Origin: Yinghuangia seranimata
Lineage (GTDB): Bacteria; Actinomycetota; Actinomycetes; Streptomycetales; Streptomycetaceae
Assembly: GCF_029953285.1 (NCBI RefSeq)
Contig: NZ_JASAOI010000037.1
Coordinates: 62,001-126,000, forward strand
Direction: 5' to 3'
Length of the DNA stretch: 64,000 bases
Positions 43,184 to 51,620 of the stretch are shown piece by piece. Made by a program: the position numbers and the translations under genes. Within the stretch, counting starts at the first letter, position 1, and each line of letters opens with the position of its first letter. The notes beneath the pieces are model-generated. The model did no database searches. It saw only the letters and a list, made by a program, of their open reading frames with translations, and was not told the origin of the DNA.

Positions 43184-43338
43184 CCCGGCCGCTCCGGGCT
43201 GGGGCGCGGGGGCGGACGGGCCAGGTGCCCGGCGGCGGTCGGCGCGTCCACGCCGGGCGAGGTGTCGGCGCCGCCATGCAGGGCAGCCGCCTGAGCGTGC
43301 CATCCACGCCGACGCGACCGTCTGCCCGGAGGTCGACG

Positions 43339-43605
43339 ATGAACGCAGCGAAGCTCGCCTACAAGCCCTTCGGCCTCGCCCTGGGAGCCGGGAGCGGCAT
43401 GCTCGCCGGGGTGCTGTTCCGGCACGTCTGGCAGCTGGTCGGCAACGACGGGGACGCCCCCGAGGCCGACGACGAGGAGTCCACCTGGCGCGCGGTCCTT
43501 CTCGCCGCCGCGCTCCAAGGCGCGCTGTTCGCGGCCGTCAGAGCCGCCGTGGACCGGGGTGGCGCGACCGCGGTGAAGCGGCTGACCGGGACCTGGCCCG
43601 CGTGA
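43339..43605 (+). CDS. DUF4235 membrane protein
   Basis: 88 residues from an ATG with GGAGG eight bases upstream. KLAYKPFGLALGAGSGMLAGVLFRHVWQLVGNDGDAPEADDEESTWRAVLLAAALQGALFAAVRAAVDRGGATAVKRLTGTWP: two membrane helices with the acidic loop typical of DUF4235, a small actinobacterial membrane family of unknown function. It follows the larger membrane-protein gene by 155 nt on the same strand. Confidence 0.9.
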   Translation: MNAAKLAYKPFGLALGAGSGMLAGVLFRHVWQLVGNDGDAPEADDEESTWRAVLLAAALQGALFAAVRAAVDRGGATAVKRLTGTWPA

Positions 43606-43683
43606 GCCGCGCCGCCTTGCGCGGGGCCCTCGGGTCCGGGCCGGTTCGGAGCGTGGTGTCCGCGCCCGGTACAGTGATCGCTG

Positions 43684-43802
43684 AAGGGGAGTAGTCCCGC
43701 TCTGTCGGTTGGTCGACATACTGGCGCCGTTGTCGGCGCCCGGCCGCCGAGCCCGAGCCCCGCGCCGACGCGCCGGACCGGGTGGACGAGACCTTCGACC
43801 GT
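43684..43802 (+). promoter_or_regulatory. yybP-ykoY-type manganese riboswitch
   Basis: The leader of the GDT1-family gene carries AAGGGGAGTAG (43684-43694), GTCGACATACTGG (43712-43724) and GAGACCTTCGACC (43788-43800), the conserved elements of the yybP-ykoY Mn2+ riboswitch in the right order, with GC-rich variable stems between. TACAGT at 43670-43675 would be the -10 box just before it. A hairpin, CTCTCGG-N7-CCGAGAG, close to the RBS of the gene may be the expression platform. Confidence 0.85.
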
Positions 43803-43913
43803 AGAGGTGTGTTCGCGCACGGCTCCTGCCGCCTGCGTACGCGCACCCGGGTCGAAGGCACCCCGCCTCTGTGCGCGCTCTCGGCCCGTGACCGAGAGGC
43901 TGAGGGTTTCCGG

Positions 43914-44504
43914 ATGAGTCTGACCGCCGCCGCGACCGCGTTCGTCGTGATCTTCCTGGCCGAGTTGCCGGACAAGACCATGCTCGCGTCGCTGATGCTC
44001 GGCACCAGGCTGCGGCCGCTGTGGGTGTGGATCGGCGTCTCGCTCGCGTTCATGCTGCACGTCGTCATCGCCGTCACCGCGGGCGGGCTGCTCAAGCTCG
44101 CGCCCGACGCGGTCGTCAAGTCGATCGTCGCCGCGATGTTCGCCATCGGCGCCGCCGTCCTGCTGTTCGGCAAGGACGAGGACGAGGACGACGAGGAGGC
44201 CGAGGTCGCACGCGCGGCCAAGCGCGGCGCGATGGGCTTCGGCGCCACCGTGGCGACCAGCTTCGGGCTGATCTTCCTCAGCGAGTGGGGCGACATCACC
44301 CAGATCGGCACCGCGAACCTCGCCGCGAAGTACGACCCGCTCTCGGTCGCGATCGGCGCCGGCCTGGCGCTGATCACCGTCTCGGCGCTGGGCATCGCCG
44401 CCGGACGCACGCTGCTCAAGTACGTGCCGATGCGGCTGGTCAAGCGGGCGGCGGGAGTGGTGATGGCGCTGCTGGCCGTGATCACGCTGGTGGAGCTGAT
44501 CTGA
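43914..44504 (+). CDS. GDT1/TMEM165 (UPF0016) family manganese/cation transporter
   Basis: 196 residues with six membrane spans in two repeats. Signature 1, FLAELPDKTMLASLML, and signature 2, FLSEWGDITQIGT, are the E-x-x-D-(K/I)-T motifs that bind cation; the first has Pro where Gly is usual, as in other actinobacterial members. An acidic loop (KDEDEDDEEAEV) joins the halves. The family moves Mn2+ or Ca2+ across membranes. The upstream Mn2+ riboswitch supports a role in manganese export. The ATG at 43914 begins the first repeat; upstream in-frame starts fall in the riboswitch leader. Confidence 0.93.
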   Translation: MSLTAAATAFVVIFLAELPDKTMLASLMLGTRLRPLWVWIGVSLAFMLHVVIAVTAGGLLKLAPDAVVKSIVAAMFAIGAAVLLFGKDEDEDDEEAEVARAAKRGAMGFGATVATSFGLIFLSEWGDITQIGTANLAAKYDPLSVAIGAGLALITVSALGIAAGRTLLKYVPMRLVKRAAGVVMALLAVITLVELI

Positions 44505-44522
44505 GGCCGGTCCGAGGCCGGT

Positions 44523-44553
44523 CCGAGCGCGGCTGAGGGGGCGCCGCGCTCGG
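44523..44553. terminator. Strong hairpin, 11-bp stem
   Basis: CCGAGCGCGGC and GCCGCGCTCGG flank a 9-nt loop, 18 nt after the GDT1 stop. Just beyond, at 44568-44594, an AT-rich patch with CTGTA...TACAG probably belongs to the promoter of the next gene. Confidence 0.75.
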
Positions 44554-44679
44554 CGGCTTCGGCCGCTCTGTAACACCGTATATACAGCGTTATAACTGGC
44601 CTTCGCTCGCATCTCCGATCCACCCCCCAAACCCCGCAGCAGCAAGGCAAGACAGGGAACTGCTGACAGGATCGGCGGC

Positions 44680-45402
44680 GTGCACAGCGCGGACACCGAG
44701 GTCGTGACGCCCGGCCGCGACGGGGGAGGGGACCCCGCCGCGAGCTTCGTCATCCGCGACGGCTACGCCGTCTACGAGGGGCCCTCGGCCGCCGGGGGGC
44801 TGCACGCCCACGCGGCGTACCAGGTCCTGATCGCCGTCGAGGGGGAGGCCGGGCTGCTGGACGCCGCCGGGCGGCTCCACACCGCGCCGGTGCTCGTCGT
44901 CGCGCCGATGACGCCGCACCGGATGGTCGAGGGGGCTGCCCGACTCCGCGCGTTCTACGTCGAGCCGCACAGCGCCTTCGCGGCCGGGCTCAGGGCACGG
45001 TGCCCGGACGGCATCACCGCCGCGCCCGAGCTGGCCGACCTGCACGAAGGCGACGTGCGCGCCGCGACCCCGGCCGGAGGCGGACTCGACCCGCGGCTGG
45101 TCGGCGCGCTGGACCTGCTGGCGTCCGCGGAGGCCGACACCTCCATGCCGGGCCTTGCCGCGGCCGTCGGCATCTCCCCGCAACGCCTGCGCGCGCTGGC
45201 CCGCGACCAGCTCGGCATGCCGCTCGCCCGGTGGCGGGTGTGGCTGCGCCTCCGCCGCGCCGCCGAGGCGCTGTGCGAGGGCCACTCCCTGGCCGCCGCC
45301 GCGACCGCCGGGGGCTTTGCCGACCAGGCGCACTTCACGCGGCGGATGCGCGAGACGATGGGCCTGACCCCGGCCGCGGTCCTGCCGATCCTGCGATCGT
45401 GA
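44680..45402 (+). CDS. AraC-family regulator with cupin domain
   Basis: 240 residues from a GTG. An N-terminal cupin-like half (GLHAHAAYQVLIAVEGEAGLLDAAGRLHTAPVLVVAPMTPHRM) is followed by the AraC double HTH (MPGLAAAVGISPQRLRALARDQLGMPLARWRVWLRLRRAAEALCEGHSLAAAATAGGFADQAHFTRRMRETMGLTPAAVL). Single gene; no neighbour is an obvious target. It ends 10 bp from the convergent kinase gene. Confidence 0.92.
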   Translation: MHSADTEVVTPGRDGGGDPAASFVIRDGYAVYEGPSAAGGLHAHAAYQVLIAVEGEAGLLDAAGRLHTAPVLVVAPMTPHRMVEGAARLRAFYVEPHSAFAAGLRARCPDGITAAPELADLHEGDVRAATPAGGGLDPRLVGALDLLASAEADTSMPGLAAAVGISPQRLRALARDQLGMPLARWRVWLRLRRAAEALCEGHSLAAAATAGGFADQAHFTRRMRETMGLTPAAVLPILRS

Positions 45403-45412
45403 CGGGCGGAGG

Positions 45413-47107
45413 TCAGCGGCGCGGCCGGTAGGCGGTCAGCGCGACCTTGACCGGGCCGTCGCCGGACGTCGCCAGCACGCGGACGACGGCCAGGTCGCGT
45501 CCGGCGCGGGAGCGGACGCAGAACGAGCGCCCGGCCGCAGCGTCCTGGAACGTCACGACGCCGGTGGGGCCGCGGTCGAGTGCGGCGGTGCACTCGTCCG
45601 GCGTCGGGGCGGCCGCGCCCGCGGGGACCACGGCGGCGTCGGCGTCCGCCGGGATGAGGAACTCCTCGGCGTTGCGCCCGATCGCCCAGGTGGAGGACTC
45701 CGCCGGAGTCACGGTGCCGGAGGCGATGTCGAAGTCGTACCCGTCGCCGGGGGCGGTCAGCACGCGGTCGGCGTAGAGCTCGGCGTAGGCGGGTCCGCTC
45801 GGTGCGGTCGTGGGCGGGACGCCGGGCGGGCTCTGCGCCGCCCCGGAAGGGCCCGGGGACGTGGCTGGGGGAGTGGTGCCCGGTGCGCCGGGCGCGGCGG
45901 CGGGGGAGTGCGCCGACGTCGGCTCGTCGGCGGACGGGTCGAGTTCGTCGAGCAGCAGCAGCCCGGCGATGCCACCCACGGCGGCGACGATGAGCACGAA
46001 GAGCGTGGCCGTGACGGGGATGCGCCGGCGTTTGCGTCTGCCGCGCGCGGCTCTGGGCAAGCCGTCGGGGCGTTCGCCCGCGGCGTCGGCCGCCGCGTCC
46101 GCCGGCACCCGCAGTGTCGCCGCGCCGGGCTCGCCGACGAGGCGGGTCGCGGCGTCGGGGTCGGCGCCGCTCCGCGCCGGTCCCGGCACGGCGGAGCGGC
46201 GGCTGATCTCGTCGTTGACCCGGCTCGGCAGCCAGTCGTCGGTGAAGCGCAGTTGCCCGCCGAGCGCGGGGTGGTCGCGGGCGTAGGCGATGACCTGGGC
46301 GGTCGTCGGACGGGCGGCGGCGTCCTTCGCCATGCAGCTCAGCAGGATGTCGTGCAGTTCGGGCGGGACGCCGGTGAGGTCGGGCTGCTCGTGGAGGAGC
46401 CGGTAGGCCTGCGCGGTGTCCGCGCGGGTGCCGAACGGTGGGGCGCCGCCGGCGGTGAAGGCGGCGAGCACGCCGAGCGCGAAGACGTCGGCGGCCGGTG
46501 CGGCGGGTCGGCCGAGGGCCTGTTCGGGGGCCATGAACGCGGGCGTGCCCATGCGTATCCCGGCCTGGGTCAGGGCGACGGCGTCGGCGGCGCGGGCGAT
46601 CCCGAAGTCGATGACGCGCGGGCCGTCGGCGGCGACCAGGACGTTCGCGGGCTTGAGGTCCCGGTGCACCACCTCGGCCCGGTGGATCTCCTGGAGGGCC
46701 TCGGCGATGCCGGCCATGAGCAGGAGCACGGTGCGGGGCGGCAGCGGTCCGTGCGTGGCGAGCACGTGGTGCAGGGAGGGGCCCGGGACGTACGCGGTGG
46801 CGAGCCACGGCAGTTCGGCGTCCGGACCGGCGTCGACGACCTGGGCGGTGTAGAGCCCGTGGATGCGTCGGGCGTTGGCGACCTCCTGGGCGAACCGCAC
46901 GCGGAACTCGGGGTCGTGCGCGTACTCGGGGCGGACGACCTTCAGTGCGAGGGGGCGCCCGCCCGGGGTGTGCGCCAGGTAGACGCGTCCCATGCCCCCG
47001 GCCCCGAGGCGGGCGGCGAGCCGGTAGCCGCCCACCTCGGCCGGGTCGTCCGGCGCGAGGGACGGGAACGTGGGCTGCGATACCGGGGGCACACCGGGTG
47101 CGGTCAC
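45413..47107 (-). CDS. Membrane Ser/Thr protein kinase
   Basis: 564 residues. Kinase domain about 25-285: LGAGGMGRVYLA, HRDLKPAN (148-155), DFG (167-169), GTPAFMAPEQALGRPAAPAADVFALG. After a basic stretch (RGRRKRRRIPV) there is one membrane span at about 364-386, then a long Pro/Ser/Thr linker and a C-terminal extracellular domain (ELYADRVLTAPGDGYDFDIASGTVTPAESS...) with two cysteines. That domain resembles those seen on other streptomycete kinases and is unlike the outer parts of its three relatives here. Ligand and targets unknown. Possibly co-transcribed after the agmatine deiminase gene, though a hairpin separates them. Confidence 0.92.
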   Translation of the reverse strand: MTAPGVPPVSQPTFPSLAPDDPAEVGGYRLAARLGAGGMGRVYLAHTPGGRPLALKVVRPEYAHDPEFRVRFAQEVANARRIHGLYTAQVVDAGPDAELPWLATAYVPGPSLHHVLATHGPLPPRTVLLLMAGIAEALQEIHRAEVVHRDLKPANVLVAADGPRVIDFGIARAADAVALTQAGIRMGTPAFMAPEQALGRPAAPAADVFALGVLAAFTAGGAPPFGTRADTAQAYRLLHEQPDLTGVPPELHDILLSCMAKDAAARPTTAQVIAYARDHPALGGQLRFTDDWLPSRVNDEISRRSAVPGPARSGADPDAATRLVGEPGAATLRVPADAAADAAGERPDGLPRAARGRRKRRRIPVTATLFVLIVAAVGGIAGLLLLDELDPSADEPTSAHSPAAAPGAPGTTPPATSPGPSGAAQSPPGVPPTTAPSGPAYAELYADRVLTAPGDGYDFDIASGTVTPAESSTWAIGRNAEEFLIPADADAAVVPAGAAAPTPDECTAALDRGPTGVVTFQDAAAGRSFCVRSRAGRDLAVVRVLATSGDGPVKVALTAYRPRR

Positions 47108-47191
47108 GGGGGTCTCCGTAGAGGCGGGGCGGACGGGGTTGGGCGGGGTGTCCCGGCGGCCGCCGGTGCCGGACGGGGCGGCCTGAATCGG

Positions 47192-47215
47192 CCCGGGGCG
47201 GTTCGGCCCCGGGCT
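47192..47215. terminator. Hairpin after the agmatine deiminase gene, 9-bp stem
   Basis: GCCCGGGGC and GCCCCGGGC flank a 6-nt loop, 16 nt past the minus-strand stop. Confidence 0.6.
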
Positions 47216-47231
47216 TGGCGGCGTGGCCCGG

Positions 47232-48245
47232 CTATCCGGCCGGCTGCTGCATCGTCGAGCAGTGGATGCCCCCGCCGCCGCCCATGAGCCGGTCGACGTC
47301 GAGCTGGACGACGGTGCGTCCGGGGAAGGCGAACTCGAGGGCGGCCCTGGCCGCGGCGTCGGCGCGCGGGTCGCCGAACTGGGCGGTGACGAGGCCGCCG
47401 TTGACCAGGTGGAAGTTCAGGTACGAGTCGACCAGGTCGCGGCTGCGTGAGCGGGTGTCCTCCGGCCCGTGGACGGTGAGCACCTGGAGGCGGCGGCCCT
47501 TGGCGTCGGTGGCCTGGGAGAGGATCGCGTGCTGCTCGCGGGCGTCGCGGGCCCAGGCGTCGGTGCGGCTCGGCGGCGGGAGCTGCACCATGACGACGCC
47601 CGGCCGGACGAAGCGCGAGGTCACGTCGATGTGGTCGTCGGTGATGTCGCGGCCCTTGATGCCGGGGACCCAGATCATCGCGTCGGCGCCGTACGCGTCG
47701 AGGACGGCGGCCTCGACCTCGGCCCTGGACATGCCGCGGTTGCGGTTCTTGTTGACCAGGCTGCTCTCGGTGGCCATGACGGTGCCGTCGCCGTCGGTCT
47801 CGACCGCGCCGCCTTCGCCCACGAAGTCGGCCCATTGGAAGGGAAGTTCGGCGTACTCGGCGACGTACTTGGCGACGTAGGCGTCGTTGCGGTGGGTCTG
47901 CTTCTTGCCCCAGCCGTTGAAGCTCAGGCCGACCGTGTCCATGCGTCCGGCGCCGTCGGTGCGGAAGACGGCGCAGGTGTCGCGCATCCACAGGTCGTCG
48001 GTGGGGATCTCGGAGGTGACCGTGACGCCGGGGCCGCACTGCGCGCGGGCGTCGTAGGCGGCGTCCTCGTCGATCGCGCACATGACCACGGGCTCGAACT
48101 GGGCGACGGTGCGGGCGATGAGCGCGATGTCCCGCTGTACGCCGGCGAGGTGCCGGCCCCAGATGGAGCGGCTGGCGGGCCAGGACATCCAGGTCCGGGC
48201 GTGCGGCACATCGTCGGCGGGGACCCGCAGGCGGCGGTCGGTCAC
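47232..48245 (-). CDS. Agmatine deiminase family protein
   Basis: 337 residues from the GTG at 48245 with GGAGG upstream. Family marks: TWMSWPASRSIWG, substrate aspartate in TDDLWMRDTCAVF, DGDGTVMATESSLVNKNRNRG, and the catalytic cysteine in GGGGGIHCSTMQQPAG at the end (Cys329). The enzyme converts agmatine to N-carbamoylputrescine and ammonia. No carbamoylputrescine amidase is adjacent; the nitrilase-superfamily amidase at 23 kb could in principle serve, but its own operon points elsewhere. Confidence 0.93.
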   Translation of the reverse strand: MTDRRLRVPADDVPHARTWMSWPASRSIWGRHLAGVQRDIALIARTVAQFEPVVMCAIDEDAAYDARAQCGPGVTVTSEIPTDDLWMRDTCAVFRTDGAGRMDTVGLSFNGWGKKQTHRNDAYVAKYVAEYAELPFQWADFVGEGGAVETDGDGTVMATESSLVNKNRNRGMSRAEVEAAVLDAYGADAMIWVPGIKGRDITDDHIDVTSRFVRPGVVMVQLPPPSRTDAWARDAREQHAILSQATDAKGRRLQVLTVHGPEDTRSRSRDLVDSYLNFHLVNGGLVTAQFGDPRADAAARAALEFAFPGRTVVQLDVDRLMGGGGGIHCSTMQQPAG

Positions 48246-48744
48246 GGGATACCTCCAACGGGTCGTGCCGCCGCGCGGGGGCACGGCGTGTGCAGAGGGG
48301 CGCTACGCGGCGGGGCGCCGGGCCCGTGGCCCCAGTCTCCGACGGGTCGGCCCGGCCTGCCGCGTTCACACCCTCGCACTTACTGAAAGTTCAGTCAATT
48401 TCGAGAGTGTCGCAGCACACATGACGGCCCGGCCGAAGCGGGCAGGCACGGGCATTACGAGTGCGGGGACGGGCGGGATCAGCCCTCAGGCGCCGGTGGA
48501 GCAGGCGAACTCGGCCTCGGTGAGCAGATCCCGTACGCGCGGGTCGGTCGTGGCGGCTTCGGCGGACTGCCGTGCGGCGTCGCGGCGGGAGCGGTCCGCC
48601 CACCCGAGCGCCTGCCGCGCGGAGAAGACCGTCGTGGCCGCCGCCTCCACGAAGGAGACCAACCGGGGGCCGGAAATCCTCGTGCTGAGGTCGCGCGTCA
48701 GGGTGCGTGCGGGCCGCCGCCGGGTCAGCTGTGGTTGCGCCCTG
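48246..48744. other. 499-bp stretch with one weak small reading frame
   Basis: Gap between the agmatine deiminase start and the stop of the next kinase, both on the minus strand. It contains the promoter region of the deiminase gene and the weak frame listed separately at 48486-48662. A TGAAAGTTCA-like AT-rich patch at about 48381-48392 stands out. Nothing else was seen. Confidence 0.4.
48486..48662 (-). CDS. Possible small protein or gene remnant
   Basis: 58 codons from a TTG: MVSFVEAAATTVFSARQALG then WADRSRRDAARQSAEAATTD, PRVRDLLTEAEFACSTGA. Codon use and the amphipathic pattern look real, but there is no ATG or good RBS and the frame starts only ~80 nt after the kinase stop. It may be a truncated gene or a true short gene. 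Confidence 0.35.
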   Translation of the reverse strand: MVSFVEAAATTVFSARQALGWADRSRRDAARQSAEAATTDPRVRDLLTEAEFACSTGA

Positions 48745-50115
48745 TCAGGTCACGGCTGCCGCGAAGCAGACGAAGCCGGCGACGGCGAGGACGAACGCGA
48801 TGAAGACCCGGCCCCCGGTCGCGGACGCGTCGGGGTGGTACGCCTCGAAGATCGAGTCGAGTCCGGTCCACACCCCGAGCACTCCGGAGATCGCGGACAA
48901 GATCCACATCACGGGGTCCATGCCGTGCGGCGGATCGCCGTGGTTGGCGAACCAGCCGAACAGGACGTAGGCGCCGACGGCCGTCAGTACACGGCCGAAG
49001 CCGCGCAGCGCCTTGTGGTCTCCGGGCTGGGCGCCCGGGACGTCGTCCGGGACCGGGTCCGCCTCGTCTTCGGTGTTCTCCGGGTCGGCGGGGCCTCCCT
49101 CGGCGCGTGGCTGCGCCTGCGGGGCCGACGGGTCAGGCGGGCTCGCATCGGCGCGGACCGGCGGCCACGCGTCCATGGTTGCCACGGAGTGCTCCCCGGC
49201 CCCCGTGGCGGGTTCGGCCGCGGGGGCCCGGAGCACGTCCGCGGCGGCGCGAAGGATCGCGGTGGTGACGGCGGGAGGCAGCCATCCGGTGTCGGGGCCC
49301 ACCTGCGTGGGCGGGACGGGCACCACCGCGCGGGCGGTCGAGGCGGAGGGCCGCTCGGCGGGGTCCTTCGCGAGCGCGGCCTCGAGCAGGGGGAGGAACG
49401 TGTGCGGGACCCCGTCCAGGTCGGGCGGCTGGGTGGTCAGGTTCCGCAGCAGCACCGGAACCGAGTCCCCGGGGAACGGAGCGCGGCCGGTCGCCGCGTA
49501 CGCCAGCACCGCCCCGGCGGAGAACACGTCGCTCGCGGGCGGGACGTCGGAGTGTTCGAACTGCTCCGGCGCCATGAAGCCCAGGGTTCCGACGGTGTGG
49601 CCGGTTTGGGTGAGGCCGGTCGCGTCGGCGAGGCGGGCGATGCCGAAGTCGATGACCTTCGGGCCGTCGACGGCGAGCATGATGTTGGACGGTTTGATGT
49701 CCCGGTGCACCAGGCCGGCGGCGTGGATCGCCGCCAGCGCCGAGAACAGCCCGCGGGCCAGCGCGCACAGCGACTCCTCCGGCAGCGGCCCGAACCGGGC
49801 CACGGCGTCGCCCAGGGGGATGCCGGGGACGAACTCCGTCGCCAGCCAGGGCACGTCGGCATGCGGGTCGGCGGCCACCACCGCGGCGGTGAACGCCCCG
49901 TCCACCGCCTGGGCGGACCGCACCTCGCGGACGAACCGGTCCTGGAACTCGTTTCGGCCGCGAACCATCAGATGCGGGTGCACGACTTTCACGGCCACGG
50001 CGGCCCCGTCGGGCGCCCGCCCGAGGAACACCCGGCCCATCCCGCCGGATCCCAGCACGCCCACCAGCCGGAACCGGTCCACTCGCGGTGGATCCCCGAC
50101 AGCCAACGGCTCCAT
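48745..50115 (-). CDS. Ser/Thr protein kinase with C-terminal three-span membrane domain
   Basis: 456 residues from the ATG at 50115. Kinase domain about 13-265: LGSGGMGRVFLG, HRDIKPSN (137-144), DFG, GTLGFMAPEQFEHSDVPPASDVFSAGAVLAYAATGRAPFPGD. A Pro/Glu-rich linker (about 300-365) leads to three membrane spans (VLTAVGAYVLFGWFA, VMWILSAISGVLGVWTGL, VFIAFVLAVAGFVCFAAAV) instead of a single span plus outer sensor. The catalytic module is strikingly close to that of the AfsK-like kinase at 9.7 kb (shared GLVH-RD-KPSNIMLAVDGPKVIDFGIA), so the two appear to be paralogs with exchanged ends. Confidence 0.92.
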   Translation of the reverse strand: MEPLAVGDPPRVDRFRLVGVLGSGGMGRVFLGRAPDGAAVAVKVVHPHLMVRGRNEFQDRFVREVRSAQAVDGAFTAAVVAADPHADVPWLATEFVPGIPLGDAVARFGPLPEESLCALARGLFSALAAIHAAGLVHRDIKPSNIMLAVDGPKVIDFGIARLADATGLTQTGHTVGTLGFMAPEQFEHSDVPPASDVFSAGAVLAYAATGRAPFPGDSVPVLLRNLTTQPPDLDGVPHTFLPLLEAALAKDPAERPSASTARAVVPVPPTQVGPDTGWLPPAVTTAILRAAADVLRAPAAEPATGAGEHSVATMDAWPPVRADASPPDPSAPQAQPRAEGGPADPENTEDEADPVPDDVPGAQPGDHKALRGFGRVLTAVGAYVLFGWFANHGDPPHGMDPVMWILSAISGVLGVWTGLDSIFEAYHPDASATGGRVFIAFVLAVAGFVCFAAAVT

Positions 50116-50229
50116 CGCATGCCCCCGTGTCCGCATCAACTACCGGCCGGGTGACGGCCGGTGCCTGTGATCGACCAGCGAATCGCACAGCGCGCGAGCG
50201 CGCAACGGCGTGGTGTGTGCGGGTCCTAC

Positions 50230-50261
50230 CGCCGCCGGCCAGCAGCAGGTGGCCGGCGGCG
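50230..50261. terminator. Hairpin, 12-bp stem
   Basis: CGCCGCCGGCCA and TGGCCGGCGGCG flank an 8-nt loop, 3 nt after the stop of the minus-strand gene to its right. Confidence 0.75.
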
Positions 50262-50264
50262 AGT

Positions 50265-50798
50265 TCACCCGCGCAGGGCGGCGTCCAGGTCGCGGATCAG
50301 GGCGCCGGCGGGGCCGCCGCCGGGCGGGGCCGGGGGCAGGCGCTTGAGGACGCCTCTGACGGCGGAGGGCGCGTGGTCGCGGGCGAGGGCGAGGCTGTGG
50401 GAGGCGATGTCGGGGTCGTGGTCGGGGGAGGCCAGTTCCTCGGCGCGGGCGGCGTGGGCGGCTGCGCCGAGGATGTGCTTGACCTGATGGGGGCTGGCGA
50501 GGGGGTGGAGGAAGGCCGCGCCGGCGGCGTGGCTGGCGGCGCGGGCGGCGTCGGCCGCGGCCGGGGTGGTGGCCTCCTGCGCGGCCTTGAACGCCGCCCA
50601 GCCGTGCTGCCGCAGGGCGTTGGTGCGGCGGCCGCCGGCGGCGAACGCGTCTGCGGCGTCGACCGCGTCGCGCGGGCGGGTGTCACCTGGGTGGGTCTCC
50701 TCGTACAGCGCCAGGGTCCTGCGCGCGCAGTCGGCCGCGTAGCCGGTGACGGCGCGGAGTTCGTCGTCGCTGAGTTCGATGGGGGGAGGGGTGGTGGG
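50265..50798 (-). CDS. Alanine-rich immunity-like protein
   Basis: 177 residues from a GTG at 50798. All helical and Ala/His-rich: IELSDDELRAVTGYAADCARRTLALYEETHPGDTRPRDAVDAADAFAAGGRRTNALRQHGWAAFKAAQEATTPAAADAARAASHAAGAAFLHPLASPHQVKHILGAAAHAARAEELA. This is the pattern of a streptomycete family variously labelled putative immunity protein or, wrongly, exonuclease SbcC. The two-helix units recall bacterial immunity proteins. No toxin partner is visible. Confidence 0.8.
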   Translation of the reverse strand, partial: PTTPPPIELSDDELRAVTGYAADCARRTLALYEETHPGDTRPRDAVDAADAFAAGGRRTNALRQHGWAAFKAAQEATTPAAADAARAASHAAGAAFLHPLASPHQVKHILGAAAHAARAEELASPDHDPDIASHSLALARDHAPSAVRGVLKRLPPAPPGGGPAGALIRDLDAALRG

Positions 50799-50912
50799 CA
50801 CGGTGTCATCGTGCCGTAGGCGGCCGAGCGGCGGGTGGAACCGGGCGGCCAGGCGCGTGCGATGTCCCAAGTGCGCGGAGGCGGCTCGGATTTCCCTCGG
50901 TCGCGACGTCGG

Positions 50913-51620
50913 TCAGCGGCGGTGGGCTACGTAGACGGAGATCGATCCGGTGACCGTGGCGACGACCTCGGCCTCGCGGACGGCGTCGAAGCCGGTCTCG
51001 ATCATCAGTGACGGGAGGACGCCGTCGGCGTTCGGCTGGGTGTCGGCGACGCCGTCGGTGAGTTGGACGAGGCGGAACGCCTGGCGCATGGTGAACGTCC
51101 GCTGGAGGCCGTAGTCGGCCAGCACGAGCCTGCCGCCGGGGCGCAGGACGGCGTACATCGACGCGAGGATCGCACGCTTCATCGGCATCGGGCACTGGTG
51201 CAGGACGAGACTGCACACGGCGGTGTCGGCGCTGCCGTCCGGGACGACGCCGTCGAGGGCCTCGGTCAGGGCGTCGCCCATCCCGTGCAGCCAGGTGACG
51301 GGGGTGGCCGGGGTGCCGTCGAACGTGCTTGCGAGGCCGCCGCCTTCGTCGGAGCGCGCCTTCTTGCGGGCGATGGCGAGGACGTTCTCGTCGGGGTCGA
51401 CGCCGATGACGCGGGCGTGCGGCTGGAGGCGGTGCAGGAGCAGGGCGAGGGACCCGGTGCCGCAGCCGACGTCGACGACGGTCTCGCCGGGGCGGGGGGC
51501 CGCGTGCATGGCGACGAGGCTGCGCCACAGGCGTTCGCGGGTGAGGGCGATGACGGGGTCGTACAGGTTGGTGGGGGCGAGGCGGCCGAGGGCGGGGGTG
51601 AAGGCTCGTTCGGTGGTCAT
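50913..51620 (-). CDS. Class I SAM-dependent methyltransferase
   Basis: 235 residues from the ATG at 51620. Motif I is VVDVGCGTGSLALLL (DVGCGTG at 50-56), then GVDPDENVLAIARKK (ribose-binding acid), and ADTAVCSLVLHQCPMPMKRAILASMYAVLRPGGRLVLADYGLQR, the usual post-motif strands with the arginine-proline-glycine-glycine turn. The acceptor is unknown; UbiE-like small-molecule methylation is typical of this branch. Confidence 0.92.
   Translation of the reverse strand: MTTERAFTPALGRLAPTNLYDPVIALTRERLWRSLVAMHAAPRPGETVVDVGCGTGSLALLLHRLQPHARVIGVDPDENVLAIARKKARSDEGGGLASTFDGTPATPVTWLHGMGDALTEALDGVVPDGSADTAVCSLVLHQCPMPMKRAILASMYAVLRPGGRLVLADYGLQRTFTMRQAFRLVQLTDGVADTQPNADGVLPSLMIETGFDAVREAEVVATVTGSISVYVAHRR

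Noticed and set aside
41288-43303. Long minus-strand frame opposite the membrane-protein gene
   Set aside because: Low-complexity Gly/Arg/His shadow; the plus strand has membrane spans and an RBS.
45908-47287. Long plus-strand frame opposite the third kinase
   Set aside because: Gly/Arg-rich shadow without motifs; the minus strand has all kinase motifs.
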